Shown one piece after another: positions 6,160-13,471 of a stretch of 17,031 bases of DNA; the first letter of the stretch is position 1; each line of letters opens with the position of its first letter. Source of the stretch: JAAEEP01 sp035529155. Lineage in GTDB: Archaea > Thermoplasmatota > Thermoplasmata > Methanomassiliicoccales > JAAEEP01. Under the pieces are notes generated by a model that had not been told where the DNA came from, ran no database searches, and saw only the letters and a list, made by a program, of their open reading frames with translations. The stretch lies in contig DATKXF010000115.1 in the NCBI GenBank assembly GCA_035529155.1, forward strand, positions 1 to 17,031, in the 5' to 3' direction. Position numbers and translations under genes: made by a program.

Positions 6160-7449
6160 TCATGGACGGTATGGCTTCATGGTGAACGCATCTTTTCCAG
6201 GATACACTGCCCGTGAACCCAGGGCTTCCTCGATCCTTATCAGTCGGTTGTACTTGGCGGTCCTCTCCCCTCTGGCAGGCGCTCCCGTCTTCAGCTGACC
6301 CGACTGCAGCGCCACTACTATATCGGCGATGGTAGTGTCCTCCGTCTCACCAGACCTGTGGCTGACCACCACGTTGTAGCCAGCTGCAAAGGACAGGTTG
6401 GCCGCTTCGAAAGCCTCGGTGAGGGTACCTATCTGGTTGACCTTGAGCAGAAGGGCGTTGCCAGCCCCTAGAGAAATTGCTTTCTTCACCCTCTGGGGAT
6501 TGGTGACGAAGAGATCATCGCCAACGAGCTGTACCTTGTTTCCCATGCGGTTTGTCATATCAGTCATGGTGTCGAAGGCCTCCTCCTCCACCGGGTCCTC
6601 CAAGCTCACCAGGGGGAAAGTGTCCACCAGGTCATCGTAATAGTCAACTATGCCTGCCGGGTCCAGTTCCTTCCCATCGACGGTATAGATCCCATTTGAG
6701 AAAAATTCGCTTGCGGCGGCGTCCAAGGCCATCAGCACATCCTTTCCGGGCACGTATCCAGCGGACTCTATCGCGCTGCTTATGACCTCCAGAGCTTCCG
6801 GTGCAGAGTCCAGCGGGGGAGCGAAACCTCCCTCGTCACCGACGTTGATCGCCCCCTTACCGTAATTCTTCTTCAGAATGCCCTTGAGGCTATGATAGAC
6901 TTCGGCGGCCATCCTCATCGCTTCCCTGAAGTTTCTGGCGCCGGTTGGTGCGATCATGAATTCCTGAATCTTAAGATCGCTTCCGGCATGCTTACCGCCG
7001 TTGATGATGTTCAGCATGGGTACTGGCAGCACCCTGCTACCGGGTCCAAGGTGTTCGTGGAGCTCTACTCCTTTGACACTGGCCCCGGCGTGGGCACACG
7101 CCATTGAGACTGCGGTCATGGCATTTCCCCCGAGTTTGGACTTGTTGGGGGTGCCATCCAGCTCGATCATGGCCCTGTCAAGGCTTTCCTGATCGGTGAC
7201 ATCCATCCCGACGAGGATGCTGGCAATCGGGCCCTTGACATTTGCCACGGCCTTTTCTACGGCCTTTCCCATGAAAGTGGAACCGCCATCCCGTAGCTCA
7301 AGGGCCTCGTAGGTACCGGTAGAAGCACCAGAGGGCGCTATGGCCCTAGCAATAACATCCTTCGTGAAAACCTCCGCCTCTACAGTGGGGTTACCTCTGG
7401 AATCCAGCACCTGTCTGGCCCAGACCTTAGTGATCTCGATATCTCCCAT
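6160..7449 (-). CDS. eno: Enolase (phosphopyruvate hydratase)
   Basis: This cytoplasmic glycolytic and gluconeogenic enzyme interconverts 2-phosphoglycerate and phosphoenolpyruvate. The 429-residue product has the complete family set: the N-terminal WARQVLDSRGNPTVE, the mobile loop APSGASTG, catalytic E206 (VGDEGGF), metal ligands D243, E284 and D311, catalytic K336 in the signature LLLKVNQIGTLTEA, and H364 in SHRSGETEDT. The start is ATG 7449, supported by GGGAGA at 7458-7463 with an 8-nt spacer and by the typical enolase N-terminus. A GTG at 7494 would add 15 unrelated residues and overlap the upstream regulator gene. It lies 31 nt after the response regulator on the same strand, so the two may share a transcript. 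Confidence 0.98.
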   Translation of the reverse strand: MGDIEITKVWARQVLDSRGNPTVEAEVFTKDVIARAIAPSGASTGTYEALELRDGGSTFMGKAVEKAVANVKGPIASILVGMDVTDQESLDRAMIELDGTPNKSKLGGNAMTAVSMACAHAGASVKGVELHEHLGPGSRVLPVPMLNIINGGKHAGSDLKIQEFMIAPTGARNFREAMRMAAEVYHSLKGILKKNYGKGAINVGDEGGFAPPLDSAPEALEVISSAIESAGYVPGKDVLMALDAAASEFFSNGIYTVDGKELDPAGIVDYYDDLVDTFPLVSLEDPVEEEAFDTMTDMTNRMGNKVQLVGDDLFVTNPQRVKKAISLGAGNALLLKVNQIGTLTEAFEAANLSFAAGYNVVVSHRSGETEDTTIADIVVALQSGQLKTGAPARGERTAKYNRLIRIEEALGSRAVYPGKDAFTMKPYRP

Positions 7450-7480
7450 TTGGAATGTCTCCCATACTGGAATATGAGTG

Positions 7481-8482
7481 TCAGCCCTGCCCAAGTTCGG
7501 AGAGATTCTCCCCCTCTACGATGTAGTCCCGTGTATCGATCATCTCCATGTTCCTCTCAAACAGGGCCATCTCCCTGATGTCAAGGATGCGGGGATCTAC
7601 TGAGATCAGCAATCTGGATTTGTACTCCATGACCGCTTCGGAGATGTGGTGGATCATTCGAAGGACCTTCTCAAAATCGTTGTTGACTATCAGGAACTCC
7701 AGGCCGTCGATGAGGACGATGCTCTCCCCGCTCTTCTCCACGAACCTGATGATGGTGTCGCTGAGGATCCCGATGTTCGTGGGATTCACATAGACCTTGC
7801 CCACCTTGTTGCTCAACCAGATGATCGGGGTCTTCTCCAGTCCCCACCTCGATCTGATCATTCCCGGATGTTGTCTGGTCACGCAGAGGCCTTGGATATC
7901 ATGTGTAACCTGGTCCACGAATACCTCGAACGATCTGACTGGTTTCTTCTCCTTCACGATGTATCCGAAACCTCGCCTGACGCTGTACTTCATGGCAGAG
8001 GAGTCCAGGCGTTCCTTTCCCGTGGGTGTCTCCGCATTGGCCTTGGATTTCCCGAACATCCTTGAAATGAACCCGGGTTTGCTTTCCTCAACGACCACGA
8101 CTTTAGGTTCCTCGATCGGTTCCTCCAGAGCCCCTTTGAGTCTTTCGGAGAGCTCTCGATTGCTGAATGGTTTCCTGATGTAACCGGAGACCACGTCCTG
8201 TAGGCCGAATATATCCGTACCCACGTCCGTGGTAGCGGTCAGCATCATGACCTTGATCTCATCCGTGAGGCCCTTTTCCTTGAGCTTTCTGAGGACGGTC
8301 CACCCGTCGATGTCAGGCATGTTGATGTCCAGCAGGATCAGGTCAGGATGCTCTTGTTCCACGCTGTCCAGGCATTGCTGTCCACCGGTAGCGGTAATCG
8401 GTTGGTAACCGCTGCTAGCCACCAGCTCCGATACCAAATCAAGAACATCCTCGTTGTCGTCGACGATCAAGACTCTTTTCAT
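7481..8482 (-). CDS. Response regulator: receiver domain plus DUF835
   Basis: The 333-residue protein starts with a complete CheY-like receiver (about 1-118): acidic pocket D8-D9, phospho-acceptor D52 in LLLDINMP, switch T80 and K102 in RKPF. A basic, low-complexity linker (about 118-165) follows, then a C-terminal DUF835 domain (about 170-315) with FGYIVKEKKP, WLSNK, NIGILSDTI and VLIDGLEFLIVNNDF. DUF835 is an archaeal domain that, as far as I know, has no settled biochemical function; it has a P-loop-free, RecA/KaiC-like predicted strand-helix pattern (my reading). There is no DNA-binding HTH, so the output is probably protein-protein or signalling. No histidine kinase is adjacent, so it is an orphan regulator here. 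GTGAGG lies just before the ATG. Confidence 0.93.
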   Translation of the reverse strand: MKRVLIVDDNEDVLDLVSELVASSGYQPITATGGQQCLDSVEQEHPDLILLDINMPDIDGWTVLRKLKEKGLTDEIKVMMLTATTDVGTDIFGLQDVVSGYIRKPFSNRELSERLKGALEEPIEEPKVVVVEESKPGFISRMFGKSKANAETPTGKERLDSSAMKYSVRRGFGYIVKEKKPVRSFEVFVDQVTHDIQGLCVTRQHPGMIRSRWGLEKTPIIWLSNKVGKVYVNPTNIGILSDTIIRFVEKSGESIVLIDGLEFLIVNNDFEKVLRMIHHISEAVMEYKSRLLISVDPRILDIREMALFERNMEMIDTRDYIVEGENLSELGQG

Positions 8483-8537
8483 GTCCTCACTTCAATCGAT
8501 TGTGGACTATCAGTACTCAGTAACTGAAATAGGTCAG

Positions 8538-8554
8538 GTCAACATAAAGTTGAC
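8538..8554. promoter_or_regulatory. Inverted repeat upstream of the response regulator gene
   Basis: GTCAAC and GTTGAC form a perfect 6-bp inverted repeat around a 5-nt AT spacer, about 56-72 nt before the regulator start codon. The spacer and right arm overlap a TTTAT element that could be part of the minus-strand core promoter. The geometry suits a dimeric repressor or activator. The stem is short, so an RNA hairpin is less likely. Confidence 0.4.
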
Positions 8555-8578
8555 GTAAATTTCTTTAAGGAAGGAAAA

Positions 8579-8591
8579 TCTTGTGACAAGA
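8579..8591. promoter_or_regulatory. 13-bp palindrome between L40e and the response regulator
   Basis: TCTTGTGACAAGA is a perfect palindrome with a single central base. It lies 31 nt beyond the L40e stop codon and about 100 nt upstream of the response regulator start. The one-base centre makes an RNA hairpin unlikely, so it may be a protein-binding site. On the minus strand it is followed by TTTT, so a weak contribution to L40e termination is also possible. Confidence 0.35.
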
Positions 8592-8622
8592 ATGGGTGAA
8601 TAGGATAATTGAGGGGGTTTGC

Positions 8623-8772
8623 CTAAGCCTTCCGGCTTTCTTTGGCCTTGGGTCTAAGGTTGGTGTACCCGCACTTCCTGCAACGCGTGGCCTTGGGAGC
8701 GTTCCTTGCGTTGCACTTCATGCAGATTTTCTTGTTTAGAAGCCTCTCATCAGCCTCTTTGAAACGTGCCAT
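8623..8772 (-). CDS. rpl40e: Large ribosomal subunit protein eL40 (L40e)
   Basis: This is the tiny zinc-binding protein of the archaeal 50S subunit, the equivalent of the ribosomal half of eukaryotic ubiquitin-L40 fusions. The 49-residue product begins MARFKEADERLLNKKICMKC and carries the four-cysteine zinc finger CMKC and CRKC, ending with a basic tail (RPKAKESRKA). Length and motifs match archaeal L40e. The start is ATG 8772; a longer frame to 8868 crosses the TATA element and is rejected. A strong TATA lies about 37 nt upstream, so it is transcribed on its own rather than only with the RFC gene. Confidence 0.95.
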   Translation of the reverse strand: MARFKEADERLLNKKICMKCNARNAPKATRCRKCGYTNLRPKAKESRKA

Positions 8773-8803
8773 GATACTACTCTCAGCCCCCTTGAATAAG
8801 AAG

Positions 8804-8816
8804 GTTATATAAATAT
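8804..8816 (-). promoter_or_regulatory. TATA box of the L40e gene
   Basis: On the minus strand ATATTTATATAAC is one of the strongest TATA matches in the window. Its centre is about 37 nt before the L40e ATG, which predicts a leader of roughly 10 nt. Confidence 0.65.
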
Positions 8817-8833
8817 GTTGGTGCGAGATGCCA

Positions 8834-9799
8834 TTAGTCCAGGTTGATTTTCTCGCCAATAAGCACAAGATGAGCTAGCAAAGCCTCCAGCTGGATACGC
8901 TCATTTCCCCCTTCCACGATCCGGAACTCCACCTCTCCCGTCTTGTCGATGAGCTTTACCTTCTCTATATCGGGTATGCTCAGATCGAAGAATGTCCGGT
9001 GAATCTGCTTGATGATATCTTGACCCGATAGCCCATAGGTTATCATGATCTCATCCAGTATCGTCCTGGCCTCTATGAAGTCGCCGGATAAGGCAGTCTC
9101 GAGAAGGGACTTCACCTCTTCTGGCCTGGCAGTACCTGTGGTCCGGTAGACCACCTCTATGGTGATGTTCTCTCCTAGGGAGGCAGCAACCTGCAAGGAG
9201 TTCACAGCTTTCCTCATGTCTCCCTGGGCGACATGGACCATCGCCTCAAGTGCTTCTTCCGTGATCTTAGCTCCCTCATTCTCGGCGATCATGGCCAGGT
9301 AATTCATTATGGCCTCTTTGGGCAGGGGCCTGAACCTGAAGACCGCACACCTAGACTGAATGGGATCGATGATCTTGGAGGAATAATTACAGGAAAGCAC
9401 GAACCTGCAGATGCGACTGTACTTCTCCATGGTCCGCCTCAGCGCTGCCTGAGCGTCCGATGTCAGGGCATCAGCCTCGTCCAGGAAGATGATCTTGAAT
9501 CCTTCGCCCCCAATCGGGGAGGTGCGGGCGAACTCCTTGATCTTGCCCCTTACTACGTCGATCCCTCTCTCGTCAGAGGCATTTAGCTCTAGGAAGTTCT
9601 GCCGCCAGCCCTCACCAAAAAGCTCCTTGGACATGGCCAGGGCACAGGATGTCTTTCCCGTTCCAGCCGGGCCTGAAAAAAGCAGATGAGGGAGATTGCC
9701 GGTTTCCGCATAAGCCTTCAGGCGATCTACGATATCCTTCTGACCCACTACCTCATCAAGGTTCTTGGGCCTGTACTTCTCTATCCATATCTCCCTCAT
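8834..9799 (-). CDS. rfcS: Replication factor C small subunit
   Basis: This AAA+ ATPase is the repeated subunit of the archaeal clamp loader that opens and loads PCNA at primer-template junctions. Visible motifs include WIEKYRPKNLDEVVGQ (RFC box II), Walker A GPAGTGKT at 43-50, Walker B IIFLDEAD at 103-110, sensor 1 at LSCNYSSK (N138), the SRC arginine-finger motif at 149-151 and sensor 2 GDMRKAVN (R196). The C-terminal collar domain occupies about 230-321. The length of 321 is usual, and no intein interrupts the P-loop or sensor region, as happens in some archaeal homologues. The large subunit is not in the window. L40e lies 61 nt downstream. Confidence 0.97.
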   Translation of the reverse strand: MREIWIEKYRPKNLDEVVGQKDIVDRLKAYAETGNLPHLLFSGPAGTGKTSCALAMSKELFGEGWRQNFLELNASDERGIDVVRGKIKEFARTSPIGGEGFKIIFLDEADALTSDAQAALRRTMEKYSRICRFVLSCNYSSKIIDPIQSRCAVFRFRPLPKEAIMNYLAMIAENEGAKITEEALEAMVHVAQGDMRKAVNSLQVAASLGENITIEVVYRTTGTARPEEVKSLLETALSGDFIEARTILDEIMITYGLSGQDIIKQIHRTFFDLSIPDIEKVKLIDKTGEVEFRIVEGGNERIQLEALLAHLVLIGEKINLD

Positions 9800-9920
9800 G
9801 TGAACCCGCTGCGCTTTATGGATTAGAGGGTAAAATAACTTTAGGATAGGTAGAGAGAAACTGCAGACGGCAGATAAGTCTTCGAAACGTGCTGTTCATT
9901 GCACAGGGCAGCGGCAAATC

Positions 9921-9928
9921 CTTATAAC
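9921..9928 (+). promoter_or_regulatory. TATA box of the tRNA thiolation gene
   Basis: CTTATAAC is centred 25 nt before a GTG at 9950. This fits a leaderless transcript and fixes the start codon: the earlier in-frame TTG at 9899 would lie upstream of the promoter. Confidence 0.65.
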
Positions 9929-9949
9929 ACAAATCTGCCTAGTCGTGGC

Positions 9950-10879
9950 GTGGTCAAGTGCAGCAGGTGCGGTCTCAATGCCGTGACTTTCATCCGTTAC
10001 AACGGCACCCATCTCTGCCATCAGCACTTCGTGGAGTATGTGGAGAAGAGGGTGAAGAGGGAGATCCGGAAACAGCTCTCGATAGACGGCCCAATGAAGA
10101 TCGCGGTCGGCCTCTCCGGAGGAAAGGACAGCTCTGTGGCATTGGTATTGCTCAAGAAGATTCTTGAGGACAGGAGGGACGTTGAGATCCATGCCATCTC
10201 AGTCGACGAGGGCATTGAAGGCTACAGGCCTCCTAGCCTTGAGAAAGCGGCAGAGCTCACCAGGGAACTGGGCGTGCAGCACCACATCGTGTATTTTCGA
10301 GACGAGTTCGGGACCAGTATGGACGCCATCGCCCCCAGCTCAGGTTTCAGGACTCCCTGTACGTTCTGCGGGGTGCTCAGGCGGAAGTGTCTCAACAAGA
10401 AGGCTATAGAGATCGGAGCCGACGTCATCGCCACCGGCCTCAACCTGGACGATACCGTGCAATCGATCATGATGAATTTCACACGGGGTGATGTAGAGAG
10501 GCTCGCCCGCCTTGGCCCGCATGTAAAGGTCCAGTCGGGCCTCATACCCAGGATCCAGCCGCTTCGCTCCATTCCAGAGAAGGAGTCCTACCTGTACGCG
10601 ATGCTGGAGGGGATAGGGTTCTCTGACGATGAATGCCCTTATTCTGACCCGGCTTTGAGGAACGATTACAGGGAAATCATCGATTCGCTGGAGAACCGAA
10701 GCCCCGGCTCGAGATTCTCAATCCTGGCCAGCTACGATGCGATCGCACCATTGTTAAGAGAGAAATATCCACCAGCCAAGCTGAAAAGATGCGAATGCGG
10801 CGAACCCTCTCTGGGGACTAGATGCAAGGCGTGCGAGCTTCTTGATGAGTTGATCGGCGTGGATCAGACGAAGTCGTGA
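9950..10879 (+). CDS. TtuA/Ncs6-family tRNA 2-thiolation enzyme
   Basis: Members activate a tRNA uridine by adenylation and insert sulfur, either at U54 (TtuA) or at wobble U34 (Ncs6/CtuA). The 309-residue protein has an N-terminal zinc knuckle (C4, C7, C23, H26), a PP-loop SGGKDSS at 56-62, and the iron-sulfur cysteines C137 and C140 (PCTFCG) with C229 (DDECPYSD). A second C-terminal zinc knuckle (CECG, CKAC) is also present. GLNLDDTVQSIMMNF matches the family's central helix. Start GTG 9950 is chosen from the TATA spacing and because the zinc knuckle begins immediately after it. The 3' end overlaps glyA by 16 nt, tail to tail. Which uridine is the target cannot be settled from sequence, and no sulfur-carrier gene is adjacent. 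Confidence 0.92.
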   Translation: MVKCSRCGLNAVTFIRYNGTHLCHQHFVEYVEKRVKREIRKQLSIDGPMKIAVGLSGGKDSSVALVLLKKILEDRRDVEIHAISVDEGIEGYRPPSLEKAAELTRELGVQHHIVYFRDEFGTSMDAIAPSSGFRTPCTFCGVLRRKCLNKKAIEIGADVIATGLNLDDTVQSIMMNFTRGDVERLARLGPHVKVQSGLIPRIQPLRSIPEKESYLYAMLEGIGFSDDECPYSDPALRNDYREIIDSLENRSPGSRFSILASYDAIAPLLREKYPPAKLKRCECGEPSLGTRCKACELLDELIGVDQTKS

Positions 10880-12138
10880 TAGTCGTACGCGCCTCCCTCT
10901 GTGAAGCAGTACTTCACTGTGGTGAAGTCCTTCTTGAGGGCTTTGACGTCCTCCCTCACTAGCTTGGGATTCTCCTTCTTCGCCACCACACGGTAGATGA
11001 GGTCGGCAACCTCCTTCATCTCGCTCTCTTTCATACCCACACGGGTCAGTTCCTGGGAGCCCAGTCTTATACCCGAGGGCTTGACTGCGCTCATGTCTCC
11101 CGGGAGCAGATTCTTGTTGGTGATGATGTTCGACTCCTCCAGATCACTGGAGGCGATGACCCCGCCACCGTGCTCGGAGACATCCACAGCAATGGTGTGA
11201 GATTCGGTGAAACCCTTGTGGGGACAGAGAACTCCCATGCCAAGCTCGAAGAGCGCTTCGCCGAGGGCTTTGGCATTCCTGATCACCTGATCTGCGTACT
11301 GCTCCGCGAACACCTCTTGCTCGGCAAGGGTGATCGCAAGAGCGGCCATTGCGTGCAGATGGTGGCTGCTGGTCACGCCTGGGAAGGCCGCCCTCTGGAG
11401 GTTCTTCTCCAGCTCATCATCGATATTGTGGGCCAGTAGAATGCCGTGGTTCGGTCCGGGGAAGGTCTTGTGGGTACTCGCCGAGATGACGTCGCACCCT
11501 TCCCTGAATGGATCTTGGAACCTCTTACCTGCGATGAGCCCGAGCACGTGGGCGGCGTCGTACCAAACCGTGGCATCGATCTCATGGAAAGTGTCCTCCA
11601 GCTCTCTGAGTGGTGTGGGAAAAAGGAAGACGGACAGGCCGAATTGGCAGACCTTGGGCCTGTGCTCCAGCAGCACCTTCCTGGTCCCATCGATATCGAT
11701 GTTCATGTCATCCTCGTTGAAGGGGTAGTTGATGGACCGCACACCTCTTATGCCAAAGGCACCGAACTTCGCTGTTGAGATATGAGCGCCCTGTGCCAGG
11801 GCTGAACATGAGACCAGGTCCCCAGGCTTAATTAGGGCGAAAAGGACCGCGATGTTGGCCACCGTGCCCGAAGTCGGTCTGACATCGGCGAACTGGCAGT
11901 CGAAGATCTTTCGGGCAAGCTCGAGGCACTTGAGCTCGACCCTGTCGACGTAGATATTTCCCATGTAGTAGCGCTTTCCTGGCAATCCCTCTGCATACCT
12001 GTCGTGGAAATCGGATACCATCATTTCCTTGGCCAGGGGGCTCATCACGTTCTCGGAGGCGATCATGGGAAGCGACTCCTCGAACCACTTGTTGTGGGCC
12101 TTAACTTGTTCCCTTATCCAGAAAGCGTCTTCCTTCAT
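10864..12138 (-). CDS. glyA: Serine hydroxymethyltransferase
   Basis: This PLP enzyme interconverts serine and glycine while passing a one-carbon unit to a tetrahydropterin (folate or methanopterin type in archaea). In the 424-residue sequence the PLP lysine is K224 in SASTHKTFPGP, and D194 and H197 in WYDAAHVLGL contact the cofactor ring. GKRYYMGNIYVD near residue 54 corresponds to the family's conserved GxRYYxG segment, and RPTSGTVAN at 87-95 contacts the PLP phosphate. Length is normal. It has its own TATA element, and its 3' end overlaps the tRNA thiolation gene by 16 nt in the convergent direction. Confidence 0.95.
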   Translation of the reverse strand: MKEDAFWIREQVKAHNKWFEESLPMIASENVMSPLAKEMMVSDFHDRYAEGLPGKRYYMGNIYVDRVELKCLELARKIFDCQFADVRPTSGTVANIAVLFALIKPGDLVSCSALAQGAHISTAKFGAFGIRGVRSINYPFNEDDMNIDIDGTRKVLLEHRPKVCQFGLSVFLFPTPLRELEDTFHEIDATVWYDAAHVLGLIAGKRFQDPFREGCDVISASTHKTFPGPNHGILLAHNIDDELEKNLQRAAFPGVTSSHHLHAMAALAITLAEQEVFAEQYADQVIRNAKALGEALFELGMGVLCPHKGFTESHTIAVDVSEHGGGVIASSDLEESNIITNKNLLPGDMSAVKPSGIRLGSQELTRVGMKESEMKEVADLIYRVVAKKENPKLVREDVKALKKDFTTVKYCFTEGGAYDYHDFV

Positions 12139-12166
12139 TAGTTATCGGGCACGACATTATCAATCT

Positions 12167-12177
12167 GATTATAAAAG
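12167..12177 (-). promoter_or_regulatory. TATA box of glyA
   Basis: On the minus strand CTTTTATAATC is centred about 34 nt before the glyA ATG, predicting a leader of around 8 nt without a Shine-Dalgarno sequence. The gap downstream of the phosphosugar isomerase is about 108 nt, consistent with separate transcription. Confidence 0.6.
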
Positions 12178-12246
12178 TTGTTGGGATTTTCGAACACTGT
12201 CCAATAGGACGGTTCGATTTCTAACCTGGCGTGAAACACGATCCTT

Positions 12247-13293
12247 TCAGGCGGACCTGAACATCCTTCGCTTCAGATCCTGGATTGACTCCACTGGCAG
12301 AGGATCAACCCCATTCAGCATCGCCAGATAGTACGATACGAAGTCCCCCACCATTATAGCCTCTATGAGGTTATGGATCCTCGTTTCCTCTGCGAAATCC
12401 AGTACCACTGGGGATTTCCACCCCTCATTCAGGAAGTCAATCGTCACTGACATTGCCTCCCCAGTCAAAGGATTGTCAGTCTTTGATCTCAGGAAGACGG
12501 GGCGGCAGCAGGTTTCCTTGGTTCCTTCCATCCATCCCACTATGTGGTTGTGGTTGCACTCGGGAACCTCCCCAGTAAACGCCATCATCTTGGAGTTCTC
12601 GTTTATCTGGGTATGCCATCTCAAGGCGGCTGACCTCATCTCGCTGGCGGCGTAGATGACCGGAACGGTCCCCTCGAGGTCGAAAGCTGTCCTCTTGGCC
12701 AGATTCTCCTCCGTGGGAACATCTGGAACAAATGTTTCCTGGAACTTCTTAAGAGGTTCGACCAGGCGTGCCATATTGCTCGCGATAGGGATGATCCCAG
12801 CCCTTTCAAGAACGCAAGCCGTCGATCCCAGGAGATATCCCAAGGCGGCCCTGGGCTGATATCCCTTTGGAACCTTGGTATAAGGGATGCTCTCCCTCTC
12901 GCAGACCTCCATGAGCCTTCCTCCAGAGGTGACGGCAACGATGTTCAATCCCTTTCTCAGGGCGGTGTCGATGACCGTCAGCACCTCCTGGGTGTTTCCT
13001 GAGTAGCTAACCGCCACCAAAAGGGTCTCTTTGTCCACCCATCCCGGAAGTTCTATCCCTCTGACCACGGACATGTGGCATTCGGACTCGCGAATGACGC
13101 AATCCGAAAGTATGTCTCCGCTGATGGCAGAGCCGCCCATCCCGCAGAGGCAGATGCTCTTTCCTGTGAATTCGACATCAACCTCTGAGCACAATGAGGA
13201 GGAAAGATGATCGGGGAAACCGATGATCTGATCTATCATCCTACCGCCGTCGATCTCGGACATCCATTGGGGATTGTCCAGGATAGAACTCAT
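12247..13293 (-). CDS. Bifunctional phosphoglucose/phosphomannose isomerase
   Basis: This enzyme of the SIS-fold PGI/PMI family converts glucose-6-phosphate or mannose-6-phosphate to fructose-6-phosphate and was first characterised in Crenarchaeota and Thermoplasma. The 348-residue protein has the first SIS motif GMGGSAISGD at 51-60 and the sugar-phosphate loop SYSGNTQEV at 96-104. Catalytic candidates by family analogy are E232 (NENSK), H248 (NHNHIVGW) and K341 (QDLKRRM). Length matches the family (about 300-350). A TATA-like element 25 nt before the ATG suggests a leaderless mRNA. With enolase in the same window it belongs to the sugar-phosphate pathway, but the two genes are not clustered. 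It is divergent from the riboflavin operon. Confidence 0.92.
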   Translation of the reverse strand: MSSILDNPQWMSEIDGGRMIDQIIGFPDHLSSSLCSEVDVEFTGKSICLCGMGGSAISGDILSDCVIRESECHMSVVRGIELPGWVDKETLLVAVSYSGNTQEVLTVIDTALRKGLNIVAVTSGGRLMEVCERESIPYTKVPKGYQPRAALGYLLGSTACVLERAGIIPIASNMARLVEPLKKFQETFVPDVPTEENLAKRTAFDLEGTVPVIYAASEMRSAALRWHTQINENSKMMAFTGEVPECNHNHIVGWMEGTKETCCRPVFLRSKTDNPLTGEAMSVTIDFLNEGWKSPVVLDFAEETRIHNLIEAIMVGDFVSYYLAMLNGVDPLPVESIQDLKRRMFRSA

Positions 13294-13314
13294 GCTTGGA
13301 AGAATGTTCCCAGG

Positions 13315-13322
13315 TATTAAAT
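13315..13322 (-). promoter_or_regulatory. TATA-like element of the phosphosugar isomerase gene
   Basis: On the minus strand ATTTAATA is centred about 25 nt before the ATG at 13293, consistent with leaderless transcription. Confidence 0.5.
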
Positions 13323-13372
13323 CTGTTCCACAGACATTATCGCAAGCGAGAAATTATCGGGGTCCCTGAGTT

Positions 13373-13387
13373 TCCCGAATTTCGGGA
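13373..13387. promoter_or_regulatory. 15-bp perfect palindrome in the isomerase/ribB divergent region
   Basis: TCCCGAATTTCGGGA is a perfect palindrome with one central base. It lies about 48 nt upstream of the ribB TATA box and about 50 nt upstream of the isomerase TATA element. Its placement and symmetry suggest a dimeric regulator site. An RNA hairpin is unlikely with a one-base centre. Confidence 0.45.
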
Positions 13388-13393
13388 TGCTTC

Positions 13394-13429
13394 TGCACAA
13401 CATATACCAATTTAACTGTATTTGCACAA
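13394..13429 (+). repeat. Direct repeat TGCACAA x2 upstream of the riboflavin operon promoter
   Basis: TGCACAA occurs at 13394-13400 and again at 13423-13429, 29 bp apart (close to three helical turns), with the second copy ending 5 bp before the ribB TATA box. This arrangement would let a regulator bind one face of the DNA next to the core promoter. It could also be chance, because the unit is only 7 bp. Confidence 0.35.
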
Positions 13430-13434
13430 AACCC

Positions 13435-13441
13435 TTTATAT
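13435..13441 (+). promoter_or_regulatory. TATA box of the riboflavin operon
   Basis: TTTATAT is centred about 34 nt before the ribB ATG at 13472, predicting transcription from about 13463 with a leader of roughly 9 nt. The in-frame TTG at 13451 would lie upstream of that start and is rejected. Confidence 0.65.
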
Positions 13442-13471
13442 CGGTTACTATTGCCAGATAGGCGAGGGAAT

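Noticed and set aside
7450..7494. 15-residue N-terminal extension of enolase from GTG 7494
   Set aside because: Enolases begin close to the WARQVLDSRGNP segment. The ATG at 7449 has a good GGGAGA site, and the extension would overlap the response regulator.
8579..8591. Intrinsic terminator after L40e
   Set aside because: The inverted repeat has a one-base centre, so it cannot form a normal hairpin with all six pairs, and the following T run is only four bases. It is kept as a possible protein-binding site.
8773..8868. Longer form of L40e starting at 8868
   Set aside because: The extension would include the TATA box and the RFC 3' end, and archaeal L40e proteins are about 48-50 residues.
8834..9799. 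Possible intein in the RFC small subunit
   Set aside because: All AAA+ motifs are contiguous and the total length is normal for an intein-free protein.
13323..13471. FMN riboswitch before the riboflavin operon
   Set aside because: The predicted transcript leader is only about 9 nt, far too short for an aptamer, and no FMN-box core sequence was seen.
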